A stretch of 64,000 nt of DNA, taken from Gemmatimonadota bacterium (GTDB taxonomy: Bacteria > Latescibacterota > UBA2968 > UBA8231). The DNA lies in the NCBI GenBank assembly GCA_009841115.1, contig VXML01000037.1:40063-104062 (forward strand), written 5' to 3'. Both the position numbers and the translations under genes were made by a program. The notes below the pieces were generated by a model, which had not been told where the DNA came from, made no database searches, and worked only from the letters and a program-made list of their open reading frames with translations. How positions within the stretch are numbered: position 1 is the first letter of the stretch; each line of letters begins with the position of its first letter. Below, in pieces: positions 23,253-33,413 of the stretch.

Positions 23253-25652
23253 ATGTCTGCGAGCAAAAAGACGCTCCGGCGGCCCGCGCTGTGGATGGCC
23301 CTCGGTTTCGGAATCGGCATTTTCCTGGGGCGGACTGTGGAGATAGGCTTGGCCGCAGCGGCGGTCCTGAGCGGGTTGACACTTATCGGCGCGACCGCAG
23401 GCTTCTATCGCAAGGCGCGTTGGACGGGTTGGATGGTGTGGGTGGCCGTCGTCCTGCTAGGTGCGCTGCGTTACCACATCGACACAGCTCTGTCCCCTTT
23501 GCCGCACCTAGTCGCGCTCGAGGTCTTTGGCCAGCGCGGCATAATCACCGGGCGCATCGTCCAAGAACCAGAGCGCAGCGACGAGCGAGTACACTTTGTC
23601 ATAGAATTGGAACAGGTAGTCGCCGACAGCGCCATCTACCACTTGAGCGGACAGGTATTGGTCACAGTAAAAGACGCGTACTTGCCAGCCGATTACGGCG
23701 ACTGCGTGTCCCTGCGCGGGAGGCTGCAACGGCCCCGTGCGATGCGAAATCCTGGTGCCTTCGACTACCGAGCCTTTTTGGCCCAGCAGGACATCTACGG
23801 CACGCTCTTCATCGGCCAACCCGAACAGGTCGTTTCCGTAGAGCACTTGCCCGGGCACTGGCTATACGAGGGTGTGGTGCTGCCCCTCAGACGCGCCGTG
23901 CGCCAGAGCATTGAACGCAACCTTTCAGGAGCGCCAGCCGGATTGCTGTTGGGCGTACTATTGGGAGAAAAGCGGCGAATTCCCGAGGAGGTGCGTGCTG
24001 CGTTTCGCAGCACCGGGCTGGCACACGCGCTCGTGGTCAGCGGACTCCACGTCGGCATGGTCGGCGGGTTCTTCTTCTTCGGTTTCCGGCTCCTGCGGCT
24101 CGCCGACCGGCCGAGCTCCGCAGCCACCATTGTCGCGCTGGCGCTCTATGCCCTTGCAACCGGGGCCCAGGTGCCGGTGGTGCGGGCGGTGGTTATGGGA
24201 GCAGTGGTGCTGTTGGGACGGGTGCTCCGGCGGCAGGGCGACATCTACAACACCCTAGGGCTAGCGGCGCTAGTAATTTTAGTGCTATGGCCGGAGAGTC
24301 CGTGGAGCCTGAGCTTCCAGCTCTCCTTTGGCGCGACGTGGGCCATCGTTGCCTTGCACGGACCGCTTGCCTCGCTTTTCCCCGCAGCCTTTCAACGCGC
24401 CGACAGCCGAATCGGCCGCTGGATCGTCACTCCACTGTGCGCCTCGCTGGCAGCCCAGCTCGGCACCGGACCTTTGATCGCCTATTCCTTTCAGCAGCTA
24501 GCACTGGGGGCTGTAGTGGCTAATCTAGTGGTCGTGCCGCTCTTGGCGCTCGCCGTGGGTTTGGGCCTACTCGCCGCGTTGACGGGGTGGATTTTGCCTT
24601 GGGTTGCCACCGCCTTTAACGCCGCCAATTACCTAGTCCTCGTGGGGCTGATTGAACTAGTCTCGTGGTGGGCCGCGCTGCCCTTTGCGTCCGTGGCCGT
24701 ACCGAGGCCGGGAGTGCTATTAGTCGCAGTAGCCGCTGCACTCTGCCTGCTCGGCCCGCTTCTGCCGCACAAGGCGTGGGCGCGCAAGGCCGCCATTTTC
24801 GCAGCGCTCGTCTGGCTCAACGTCGCGGTGTGGACTTACGCTCTCCGCTCCCGCGACTTGGAGATTGTCTTTTTGGACGTAGGCCAAGGCGATGCGGCGT
24901 TTGTGCGCTTCCCCGACGGCAAAACCATGGTCGTCGATGGCGGCGAGCGCAACGCATACTTCGACTGCGGCGAACAGGTGCTGTTGCCTTTCTTGCGCTA
25001 CATGGGCGTCCGGCGGGTCGATGTCGTCGTAGCCTCGCATTCGCACAACGACCACATCGGCGGACTGGTAGCCCTGTTGGAGCAAATGGAAGTCGGCTAC
25101 TTCCTCGACAGCGGACAAGTCTATGACTCGTGGACAGAGCAGCGTTTACGAGAACTCATCGCCGAGCGGGACGTGCGCTACCACCGGGTCGCGGCGGGCG
25201 ACAGCTTAGTGGGTTTGGGCGGAGTCGCGGGACTCGTCCTGCATCCGACTGCGGACTTTGTCGATGCAGACGGCAACACCCCTTTTGGCCTCAACAACGG
25301 CTCGGTAGCCTTTAGCTTGCAGCACGGAGCCGTGCGCGTGCTCTTTACCGGCGACGTAGAGCAGGAAACCGACCCGGCGATCCTCGCTTGGGGAGCGCGG
25401 CTGCAGGCACGCCTGCTCAAGGTGGCTCACCACGGCTCGCGCACTTCGTCGCAGCCGCTTTTTATCGAAGCAGTCTCGCCCGCAGTGGCGGTGATGTCGC
25501 TGGGAGAGGGCAACAAGTTCAAGCACCCGGCCCCAGAGATCGTCGCGCGCTACGCAGCGCACGGGGCGCGAGTGCTGCGCACCGACCACACCGGCGCGGT
25601 ACAAGTGCGGATTGACGGCGCGAGCATGGTCGTGCAGACGATGTTGGAGTGA
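23253..25652 (+). CDS. comEC: ComEC/Rec2 DNA internalisation protein
   Basis: This 799-residue protein has N-terminal hydrophobic helices and a DUF4131-like region. The ComEC core (about residues 200-500) contains GLAHALVVSGLHVGM. The C-terminal metallo-beta-lactamase-like domain has FLDVGQGDAAFVRF and VASHSHNDHIGG (metal ligands, about residues 591-602) and KVAHHGSRTSS. It forms the inner-membrane channel that takes up single-stranded DNA, and the C-terminal domain is a likely nuclease. The gene is intact and of normal length, so natural transformation is possible. No other com gene is seen here. Confidence 0.95.
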   Translation: MSASKKTLRRPALWMALGFGIGIFLGRTVEIGLAAAAVLSGLTLIGATAGFYRKARWTGWMVWVAVVLLGALRYHIDTALSPLPHLVALEVFGQRGIITGRIVQEPERSDERVHFVIELEQVVADSAIYHLSGQVLVTVKDAYLPADYGDCVSLRGRLQRPRAMRNPGAFDYRAFLAQQDIYGTLFIGQPEQVVSVEHLPGHWLYEGVVLPLRRAVRQSIERNLSGAPAGLLLGVLLGEKRRIPEEVRAAFRSTGLAHALVVSGLHVGMVGGFFFFGFRLLRLADRPSSAATIVALALYALATGAQVPVVRAVVMGAVVLLGRVLRRQGDIYNTLGLAALVILVLWPESPWSLSFQLSFGATWAIVALHGPLASLFPAAFQRADSRIGRWIVTPLCASLAAQLGTGPLIAYSFQQLALGAVVANLVVVPLLALAVGLGLLAALTGWILPWVATAFNAANYLVLVGLIELVSWWAALPFASVAVPRPGVLLVAVAAALCLLGPLLPHKAWARKAAIFAALVWLNVAVWTYALRSRDLEIVFLDVGQGDAAFVRFPDGKTMVVDGGERNAYFDCGEQVLLPFLRYMGVRRVDVVVASHSHNDHIGGLVALLEQMEVGYFLDSGQVYDSWTEQRLRELIAERDVRYHRVAAGDSLVGLGGVAGLVLHPTADFVDADGNTPFGLNNGSVAFSLQHGAVRVLFTGDVEQETDPAILAWGARLQARLLKVAHHGSRTSSQPLFIEAVSPAVAVMSLGEGNKFKHPAPEIVARYAAHGARVLRTDHTGAVQVRIDGASMVVQTMLE

Positions 25653-25661
25653 GGAGCGCCC

Positions 25662-26750
25662 CTAGTCTTTCAGCCCCAATTCGGGCTGCTCAATCAAGGA
25701 CCGCAGGCGGTCGAGAAAGCGGACCGCCGCGCCGTTTTCGAGCAGCCCACTCTCAACCGTCAGGCTCAAAGATATCAACGCCCTCGGCACCACGCGGCCC
25801 TCGCGTACGGCCGGCCGCTCGGCAATGCGCCCCAGTCCCAAGGTCGCGCGGTAGGGAGGGCGGAGGATCGGGGTAAAGGCGTCGATCCCATACATGCCGA
25901 AGTTGGCGATGGCAAAGGTGCCACTCTGCGTGGCCTTCGGCCCCAAGGTGCGCCGCCGCGCCTGAAGCGCTAGGGAACGCGCCGCGGCCGCGAGTTCGGC
26001 CCAGTTTTTGGTATGCGCGTCGCGGATGACCGGAGTCGCCAAGTCTTCTCCCGTATCTACGGAGAGGCTGAGATGGACGGCCTCGGTCTCTGAGGCGTTC
26101 AACTGAGGATAATCGGCCAAGGCGACGACCACTAGCTTGGCAATCAGGTGGTGATACGCAGGTGCCGGTGCACCCTCTAACTTGAGTTGCGGGCGCAACG
26201 TCACCAACTCGGTGGCGTCTGCTTCGGTCGTCAGGATCGCGGGAACCGCTTGGCTGCTGCGAGCTGCCGCCGCGCGAACGTCGCGCTCGACGATTCGGCC
26301 TGTGCGCCCACTGCCCGTGAGCACGCGCCATTCTACCTCAAGCTCCGCGGCCACGCGCCGAGCGCGGGGGCTGATGGTCGGTCCCGCGGAGCGAGTCAGC
26401 GTAGCCGTCGGAACCGGTTCTGGTTTTGCTACGGACGCGGGTTCCGCAGGAGTTGGAACCGGTTCTGCGGCGGGAGCTGGAGGCGGCGCAGTCGGCATTT
26501 CCTCGCCGGGCTGCAACAGATAGCCCAACAGGGTGCCCACCGGCACCGTATCGCCGGGCTGGGGCGCGTCCGAGGGGATGTGCAGGATGCCACCGGAAAA
26601 GGTCTCGATCTCGTTGAGGGCCTTGTCGCTTTCCACCGTAAAGAGAATTTCGCCGGCCTCGACCGTATCGCCATCGGCTTTGAGCCACTCGACGAGGGTG
26701 CCCTCCTCCATAGTCCACCCCAAGCGGGGCATTGCGATTGGCTCGGCCAT
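25662..26750 (-). CDS. 2-oxoacid dehydrogenase E2-like protein lacking the catalytic His motif
   Basis: This 362-residue protein has a lipoyl domain (FTVESDKALNEIE, lipoylated Lys43), a Pro/Ala-rich linker, an E3/E1-binding domain (about 125-160) and a C-terminal acyltransferase-like domain. Where active E2 enzymes have DHRVVDG, this one has ESGLLEN (333-339), so both the histidine and the aspartate are replaced. The usual arginine-rich segment after the binding domain is also shortened. Its gene follows E1-beta by 10 bases. It may serve as a lipoyl carrier or structural core, or use another transferase. Family is certain, acyl transfer activity is doubtful. Confidence 0.88.
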   Translation of the reverse strand: MAEPIAMPRLGWTMEEGTLVEWLKADGDTVEAGEILFTVESDKALNEIETFSGGILHIPSDAPQPGDTVPVGTLLGYLLQPGEEMPTAPPPAPAAEPVPTPAEPASVAKPEPVPTATLTRSAGPTISPRARRVAAELEVEWRVLTGSGRTGRIVERDVRAAAARSSQAVPAILTTEADATELVTLRPQLKLEGAPAPAYHHLIAKLVVVALADYPQLNASETEAVHLSLSVDTGEDLATPVIRDAHTKNWAELAAAARSLALQARRRTLGPKATQSGTFAIANFGMYGIDAFTPILRPPYRATLGLGRIAERPAVREGRVVPRALISLSLTVESGLLENGAAVRFLDRLRSLIEQPELGLKD

Positions 26751-26760
26751 GCGCTTGCTC

Positions 26761-27738
26761 CTACTCAGCCATCAAGTCGCGGATGGCCCGTTCTATGTCC
26801 TTCGTGTTGGGCGCAATCGCGGCCTCTAAGGGCGCGCTGTACGGCGTGGGCACGTGCGCGCCGTTGAGGCGGCGCACCGGCGCGTCGAGGTCGTCGAAGG
26901 CCCGGTCAACCACTGCGGCGGCGATTTCCGCGCCCATGCCACAGGGAGCAAAGGTCTCATCGGCGATCAGCAGGCGACCCGTCCGGTGGACGGATTCGAG
27001 CACCGTGTCGATGTCAAGGGGGGATGTAGTGCGGGGGTCGATGACTTCGACCGAGATGCCCTCGCCGGATAGGGCCTCGGCGACTTGCAGCGTCTCGGGC
27101 ACCATAGTCGTCAAAGCCACGACGGTCAGGTGCTCACCGCGACGACACACGGCTGCTTGGCCAAAGGGGATGGCGTACTCCTCTTCTGGCACTTCGCCAC
27201 GGGTGTTGAGCAAGGACTTGTGTTCGAGGAAAAGCACCGGGTCGTCGCCGCGCAGGGCCGTCTTGAGCAGGCCCTTGGCGTCGTACGGATTGGACGGCAC
27301 CGCGACCTTGAATCCGGGCAGATGCGTAAAGATCGGATAGTAATTGCCCGAGTGATGGGTGGCGGCCGCGCCGCCGACGCCAATGCAGCCGCGCAGGACG
27401 ATGGGCATTTTCAGACGGCCGCTGCTCATGTACTGCATCTTGGCGATCTGGTTGACCAATTCGCCGAACGCATCGAGGATGAAGTCCAAGAACATGAAAT
27501 CCACAACCGGCCGCGTACCGGTCATAGCCGCGCCAGCACACAAACCGACGAAGCCGCGCTCGCATATCGGGGTGTCGCGCAAGCGCTCAGGGCCGTAAAG
27601 GTCAAAGAGTCCGGTAGTAGTATTGAAATTGCCGCCGCGCGGCCCAATGCCCTCTCCGACGACGAAAATGGTCTCGTCGCGCGCCATCTCCTCGGCTAGG
27701 GCTTGGTGCGCCGCTTCTACATACGAAAGTTCGGGCAT
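26761..27738 (-). CDS. 2-oxoacid dehydrogenase E1, beta subunit
   Basis: This 325-residue protein matches the transketolase-type pyrimidine-binding and C-terminal domains of E1-beta: VGEGIGPRGGNF, ERGFVGLCAGAAMTGTRPVV, FMFLDFILDA, IGVGGAAATHHS and VIDPRTTSPLDIDTV. With E1-alpha it decarboxylates a 2-oxoacid using thiamine diphosphate. The start overlaps the E1-alpha stop (TAATG), so the subunits are coupled. The type resembles acetoin/pyruvate-like dehydrogenases; the substrate is not decided. Confidence 0.94.
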   Translation of the reverse strand: MPELSYVEAAHQALAEEMARDETIFVVGEGIGPRGGNFNTTTGLFDLYGPERLRDTPICERGFVGLCAGAAMTGTRPVVDFMFLDFILDAFGELVNQIAKMQYMSSGRLKMPIVLRGCIGVGGAAATHHSGNYYPIFTHLPGFKVAVPSNPYDAKGLLKTALRGDDPVLFLEHKSLLNTRGEVPEEEYAIPFGQAAVCRRGEHLTVVALTTMVPETLQVAEALSGEGISVEVIDPRTTSPLDIDTVLESVHRTGRLLIADETFAPCGMGAEIAAAVVDRAFDDLDAPVRRLNGAHVPTPYSAPLEAAIAPNTKDIERAIRDLMAE

Positions 27739-28736
27739 TACGCACCGCCCCTTTGGCTAAAGACGTGGTCGGCCACCGTAGCCGGGTCGGGCCACGGGCT
27801 GTCGTGAGCAAATTGCAGGGCCTCGGCGATCAGCGCGGTGACGTCCGCCGCAATCGCGTCGAGTTCTTCTTGGCGGGCATGACCTGCCTCTAGCAGTCTA
27901 TGGGCAAAAGCCGGGATGGGATCGCGCTCTTTCCACGCGTCGATTTCCTCGGTGGAGCGATAGCCCCCGTCGCGCATTCCCTCGGCGTGTGGCCGAGTGC
28001 GGTAGGTCTTGCACTCAATGAGGGTCGGGCCATCGCCTTGGCGCGCGCGGGTTATCGCTTCGCCAGCTACCGCGTACACCTCAGCTACGTCGTTGCCATC
28101 GACGGCAATGCCGGGCAGTCCGTAGGCTGCGGCGCGGTTGGCCACCTGCGGATTGCGGGTGGTATCGACAAAGGCCACTTCCGTGGCATAGAGATTGTTT
28201 TCGCAGACGAAGAGCACCGGCAATTGCCAGTTGGTCGCTAGGTTGATGCCCTCGTGGAAGGCTCCGTTGGCGACCGCCCCATCGCCAAAGAATGCCACGC
28301 CGACTTTGGGGACGCCCAAGAGCTTAAAGGAGTAGCCAGCGCCAGCAGCTTGGAGGATGCAAGGACCGACGATGCCGCTGGTGCCCATCATCCCCACTTG
28401 CGGCGAGAAAAGGTGCATAGAGCCACCGCGCCCCTGCGAGCAGCCCGTGACTTTGCCAAAAAGTTCGGCGATCAGCTCCTTGGGCGGGACGCCTTTGGCG
28501 AGGGCGTGGCCGTGGCCGCGATGCGTACTAAAAACCGCGTCGTCGTCGCTAAGGTGAGCACAAACACCGGTGGCGATGGCTTCTTCGCCGACGTACGTGT
28601 GGCAGGCACCGGGAATCAGACCAGCTTGGTAGGACCGGGCGAGTTGCTCTTCGCAGCGGCGGATGACCAACATCTGGCGATAGAGCGTCAGACAGGTATC
28701 CTTGTCGGGCAGAGTTGCTTCGGTTGAGGTAGGCAT
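27738..28736 (-). CDS. 2-oxoacid dehydrogenase E1, alpha subunit
   Basis: This 332-residue protein has the thiamine diphosphate motif GDGAVANGAFHEGIN...CENN and the phosphate-binding HRGHGHALAKG, CSQGRGGSMHLF. The ATG at 28736 gives the family length; an upstream in-frame start would add 12 residues with no support. It is the first gene of the three-gene operon. The loop ATHHS-type partner residues lie in E1-beta. No E3 gene is seen nearby. Confidence 0.94.
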   Translation of the reverse strand: MPTSTEATLPDKDTCLTLYRQMLVIRRCEEQLARSYQAGLIPGACHTYVGEEAIATGVCAHLSDDDAVFSTHRGHGHALAKGVPPKELIAELFGKVTGCSQGRGGSMHLFSPQVGMMGTSGIVGPCILQAAGAGYSFKLLGVPKVGVAFFGDGAVANGAFHEGINLATNWQLPVLFVCENNLYATEVAFVDTTRNPQVANRAAAYGLPGIAVDGNDVAEVYAVAGEAITRARQGDGPTLIECKTYRTRPHAEGMRDGGYRSTEEIDAWKERDPIPAFAHRLLEAGHARQEELDAIAADVTALIAEALQFAHDSPWPDPATVADHVFSQRGGA

Positions 28737-28781
28737 GGCGGCGAATATAGCGATTGTCCGCCGCCCTGCCAAAGAATCACT

Positions 28782-30029
28782 TTACTGCGTTTCCCACACC
28801 GCCTTTTTGCGGAAGGCATCGAGATCCAAGTCGCCGCGGGCGTAGGCGTCAATGGCGGCTTTGGGCACCTTGAGCAGTGCACTACGGGCAGAGAACGGGG
28901 AGCGATATTCGACGATGACGTGCTCATCGGACTGGACTTGGCGAAGAGGCGCGCCGTAGTCGGCGACGGCTTCGACAATTTTGGCTTTGACGGTGGCGCG
29001 GGGCAAAGGGTTGGCAACGCGTATTGGGTCACTAATAAAAAACAGGGCACCTACGTCCGGCTGATACATCCCCAAAGTGCGTTGGATGCGTGACCAGGGA
29101 GGATACGAGCCGTCTCTAAAGGCTTGGTCGAGGATGCCAGCCATGATGTCGATTTTCCTCAAATCCCCGTACTCGACAAAGGCGATGCGCTGGCGGAAGG
29201 TAGCCGAGTCGGTCCGCCCCTCGCGAAAGGCGTCAATAGCAGATTTTTTGACGGTGGCCGCGATTGCTGCGGAGTGTAGGTTATAGAAGCGGACGTGAAC
29301 TTTGACTGGAGAATCTGCTTCTCCGACTGCCTCCGCTAGCGACTTGTCGATTTGGCCACTCGCTACCAGCTTCTCTAGGGACTCCTGTAGGTATTCTCGC
29401 GCTTTAGCTATCGTTGCGATTTGCTCGTCGTTAATTGGAAAATAGACCTTCTTTAAGGTGTCAGGAACAGCCACGACTACGACTAATTCTTTAAAATCGA
29501 AGCGGCTCCCCCTAAGTCCAGGTATCGCTTCGGCTTGCTTGAAAAGGTCGAAAGACACGGTATCTGCGACGTCCAGTGCTGCGCGAAAAGAGCGCATCGC
29601 TTCGACTTGCTTGAAAAGGTCGAAAGACACGGTATCTGCGACGGCGGGACGTGGGGGCCACTTAGGCTGATAGCAGACCGTTATCTGGTCGTCTTGGTCG
29701 AGTTGGCCGATGGTCCCGGCATAGTCGCCCAGAAATTCGGCGAGCAGGTCGCGGGTTGCAGCCAGTAATTCTGCTTGCGATAACTTTTTGTCCCATCTCT
29801 CCGTCCCGGATGCTGGGCCGGCCGCCACAAAGAGCACCCCATAGCCATCGAGGTACAGGCCGCGGGCGCGGAAGTTAGCACCATCAGGCACGTCGTAATA
29901 CAGGTTCTCGTTGGCGAGCACTCCCTCCATGATGCGGATGTCGCGCTGCATGCGCTGGGGGTCCATGTCGGCGAAGCTGGCAGTGGCCATGAAGCTAGTG
30001 ACTAGGATGGCGCGGTAGAGCGTGGTCAT
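28782..30029 (-). CDS. Exported protein of unknown function with an internal repeat
   Basis: This 415-residue protein starts with a signal peptide (MTTLYRAILVTSFMATASFA). The mature part has a repeated 24-residue unit, VADTVSFDLFKQ-EA-, caused by a 72-bp tandem duplication. No catalytic motif is recognised; the alternation of short strands and helices looks like a globular periplasmic domain. It follows the anti-sigma gene by 9 bases on the same strand and is probably the third gene of the ECF operon, so it may be part of the stress response that the sigma factor controls. Confidence 0.7.
   Translation of the reverse strand: MTTLYRAILVTSFMATASFADMDPQRMQRDIRIMEGVLANENLYYDVPDGANFRARGLYLDGYGVLFVAAGPASGTERWDKKLSQAELLAATRDLLAEFLGDYAGTIGQLDQDDQITVCYQPKWPPRPAVADTVSFDLFKQVEAMRSFRAALDVADTVSFDLFKQAEAIPGLRGSRFDFKELVVVVAVPDTLKKVYFPINDEQIATIAKAREYLQESLEKLVASGQIDKSLAEAVGEADSPVKVHVRFYNLHSAAIAATVKKSAIDAFREGRTDSATFRQRIAFVEYGDLRKIDIMAGILDQAFRDGSYPPWSRIQRTLGMYQPDVGALFFISDPIRVANPLPRATVKAKIVEAVADYGAPLRQVQSDEHVIVEYRSPFSARSALLKVPKAAIDAYARGDLDLDAFRKKAVWETQ
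29524..29643. repeat. 72-bp tandem duplication inside the exported protein gene
   Basis: Segments 29524-29571 and 29596-29643 are 48 bases long with one mismatch and are spaced 72 bases apart, so the frame is kept. Confidence 0.9.
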
Positions 30030-30038
30030 GGCAATCTC

Positions 30039-30647
30039 CTATGGGTTGGTATAGCGCGTTGCCGGCAACAGCTCCAGCACGGGCGCTTCATTGCGGCGCA
30101 AGTGGATGTAGATCTCGCGGTCGAACTGTTCAAACTGGCGGTTGATGAGCTGCAAGTCCCGATAGCGCTGAGCTTGGATCTCGGTCAGCAAATGATCGAG
30201 GACGCGCTGCTGGCGCATCTCAGAAGCTCGCAGAAGCTGGTTTACTGACGCGAGGGTACTCTCCTGTGTGGCCAGTACTTCCGTCCGCGTGGGAGGTTCG
30301 TCCACCAGCGCCTCTCCCCACTTGAGGTCGAGTTCGCCGGCGCGATAGCTGAGTTCAAACTCCGGCCACGCCAAGAAGAGGACCACAGTGGCCACCGCAG
30401 CAGCAGCCAAGCCCGCCATCAGCCGAAAGCGCCGACGCGGCACCTCGGCCTCGACAAACGTCAGGTCGAGGCGCGGAGCCTCATCCGGCCAAGCCCGCAG
30501 CAACGCCTGCGTCCTAGCAAGCGCGTCGAGTTCGCGGCGGCACACCGCACAGGTGGCCACGTGTTCTTTCATGCGCTCCTGTTCACCTTCCTCGCATTCG
30601 CCGTAGAAAAAGGTGAGCAAGTCTTCTTTTTTTACGTTACAGTCCAT
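30039..30647 (-). CDS. Anti-sigma factor with zinc-finger and one membrane helix
   Basis: This 202-residue protein has an HxxxCxxC zinc-finger (EHVATCAVCRRELD, about residues 27-40), a membrane helix (LMAGLAAAAVATVVLFLAW, about 75-94) and a periplasmic coiled-coil-like tail rich in Gln, Arg and Leu. The ATG at 30647 overlaps the sigma gene by 11 bases, the usual arrangement for sigma/anti-sigma pairs. It holds the sigma factor at the membrane until a signal arrives. Confidence 0.88.
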   Translation of the reverse strand: MDCNVKKEDLLTFFYGECEEGEQERMKEHVATCAVCRRELDALARTQALLRAWPDEAPRLDLTFVEAEVPRRRFRLMAGLAAAAVATVVLFLAWPEFELSYRAGELDLKWGEALVDEPPTRTEVLATQESTLASVNQLLRASEMRQQRVLDHLLTEIQAQRYRDLQLINRQFEQFDREIYIHLRRNEAPVLELLPATRYTNP

Positions 30648-31194
30648 CTTCGTCAATGTCCCACTGGTTAAAGGTTTTTCGCAGTGCCTTGAGGCCGTAG
30701 TAAAGGCGCGACTTAACCGTGTTGAGCGGGGCGTCGAGCACTTCGGCAATTTCCCGAAACTTCAACCCCTCGTATTCCTTAAGCACCACCACGACGCGCT
30801 GTTCTTCGGGCAAGGTCTGCAAGGCGCGGTTGAGCAGGTCGCGTAGCTCGACCTTGTCCATATCGGCGGCTCGGCACAGCGCCGGATGAGGCCGGTCACT
30901 TGCTTCCTCGTACGCGTCGAGCGAAACGTGCTGCACTCGCTGGCGCAGGTGGTCGCGGCACAGATTGGCGGCGATCTGGTAGAGCCACGTAGAAAAGCGC
31001 TCGGGGTCGCGCAGCCGGTGCAACTGGCCATAGGCGCGGATAAAGCTCTGCTGGCAGAGGTCTCGCGCTTCTTCGGAATCGCCGCTGTAGCGGAGCACAA
31101 AGCGGTAGAGGCGACCCTGCCAGCGCCAGACCAAGGCATTGAACGCTTGGTGCTGGCCGGCTCTGAAGCGCAGGATGAGATCGGCGTCGCTCAT
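30637..31194 (-). CDS. ECF sigma factor (RpoE-like)
   Basis: This 185-residue sigma-70 family protein has region 2 (DLCQQSFIRAYGQLHRLRD, RFSTWLYQIAANLCRDHLR) and region 4 (LPEEQRVVVVLKEYEGLKF, EIAEVLDAPLNTVKSRLYYG), with no region 1 or 3, the ECF layout. It directs RNA polymerase to envelope- or stress-type promoters. The anti-sigma gene overlaps its 3' end and an autoregulatory promoter is likely just upstream. Confidence 0.94.
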   Translation of the reverse strand: MSDADLILRFRAGQHQAFNALVWRWQGRLYRFVLRYSGDSEEARDLCQQSFIRAYGQLHRLRDPERFSTWLYQIAANLCRDHLRQRVQHVSLDAYEEASDRPHPALCRAADMDKVELRDLLNRALQTLPEEQRVVVVLKEYEGLKFREIAEVLDAPLNTVKSRLYYGLKALRKTFNQWDIDEDGL

Positions 31195-31201
31195 ACCCCT
31201 C

Positions 31202-31232
31202 TAAGACGAAGGACGAGCACAAAAAGTTTTAC
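31202..31232 (-). promoter_or_regulatory. Candidate ECF-type autoregulatory promoter
   Basis: On the minus strand GTAAAACTTTTT (31232-31221) and CGTCTTA (31208-31202) have the AAC...CGTC pattern and 17-base spacing of ECF promoters. The ATG at 31194 is only 7 bases beyond the -10 element, implying a nearly leaderless transcript. Confidence 0.4.
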
Positions 31233-31328
31233 GCGAGGAGAATTTTATTGAAGTAGGATCGGAGGTCGCGTATCAATGCGAGGAATTGAGGGTCATCGAA
31301 TTGGCCACCCTCACCAATTACGTCCCAA

Positions 31329-31895
31329 TCACAGGTCAATCCAGTAGCGCAACTTTTCAATGAGCGGCGCGGGTTTGCGATCCTCGGCGCGAAATGCTTG
31401 GTTGGGCATGGCCATCGCGCTCTCGAATTGGCCGCCGTTGTGCTCGATGATCTTGCGCGAGCCAATGTTGTCCGAGTCGCAGGTAACCAGCACGCGGCGC
31501 AGCCCGATTTCCCGCGATACCTCCAACGTCAGGGCGAGGATGACCTTGCCGTAACCGCGGCACCGTCGAGAGGGTCGGATGCTGTAACCAATGTGCCCGC
31601 CGTAGGTAAGCAGATACGGAGTACTGAGCTCGGGTCTTATAGAAGTTTGGCCGATGTAGTCGCCGTCGTGTATGAGCCAGAGCACCCTATCTGGGTACCG
31701 CACCCGCAAACCTGTCTCATCGGCAAGAGCCTTGAGGTCGCGCACGAATTGCGGGAACTGGTCGGCGAGAGAGTCGCTGTCGTAGCCGAGGGATCGGGCG
31801 TACGTCGAGTCGAAACGACCTTCGGCCAAAAATTCAGCCGCGCCCGCTAGGAAGCTATCCCGGTACAGGACGGAGGGGGAGACGAGGGATTGCAT
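31329..31895 (-). CDS. GNAT family N-acetyltransferase
   Basis: This 188-residue protein has the acetyl-CoA site RRCRGYGKVILALTLEVS and the preceding strand YGGHIGYSIRPS, then LVTCDSDNIGSRKIIEHNGG, the usual GNAT motifs A and B. The substrate is unknown. It stands alone on the minus strand. The 133 bases between it and the sigma gene hold only the ECF promoter. Confidence 0.88.
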   Translation of the reverse strand: MQSLVSPSVLYRDSFLAGAAEFLAEGRFDSTYARSLGYDSDSLADQFPQFVRDLKALADETGLRVRYPDRVLWLIHDGDYIGQTSIRPELSTPYLLTYGGHIGYSIRPSRRCRGYGKVILALTLEVSREIGLRRVLVTCDSDNIGSRKIIEHNGGQFESAMAMPNQAFRAEDRKPAPLIEKLRYWIDL

Positions 31896-31903
31896 GATGG
31901 ACC

Positions 31904-31936
31904 AGGATGAGCAGGATTAGATAGGATGGACAGGAT
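31904..31936. repeat. Interspersed AGGAT repeat
   Basis: AGGAT occurs four times at 31904, 31913, 31923 and 31932, spaced 9-10 bases apart, just upstream of the GNAT gene. It looks like a dispersed extragenic repeat rather than a protein site. Confidence 0.5.
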
Positions 31937-32080
31937 TTTGTTGGAGTGGGAGCAAAGTAGGGAGAGGGAGATAGACCGTCAACTTGACAAGGTGCGCTTG
32001 CCCGTTTGCAGGCACGCATCTTAATAATTGTCTAATTTATAAATGGCTTCTCAACGCCTATCACCCATAAGGAGAATTCA

Positions 32081-33403
<1,323 letters not shown>

Positions 33404-33413
33404 CCGATATCCC

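Noticed and set aside
31960..32080. SAH riboswitch before ahcY
   Set aside because: I could not find the conserved core; only a weak promoter-like sequence is visible.
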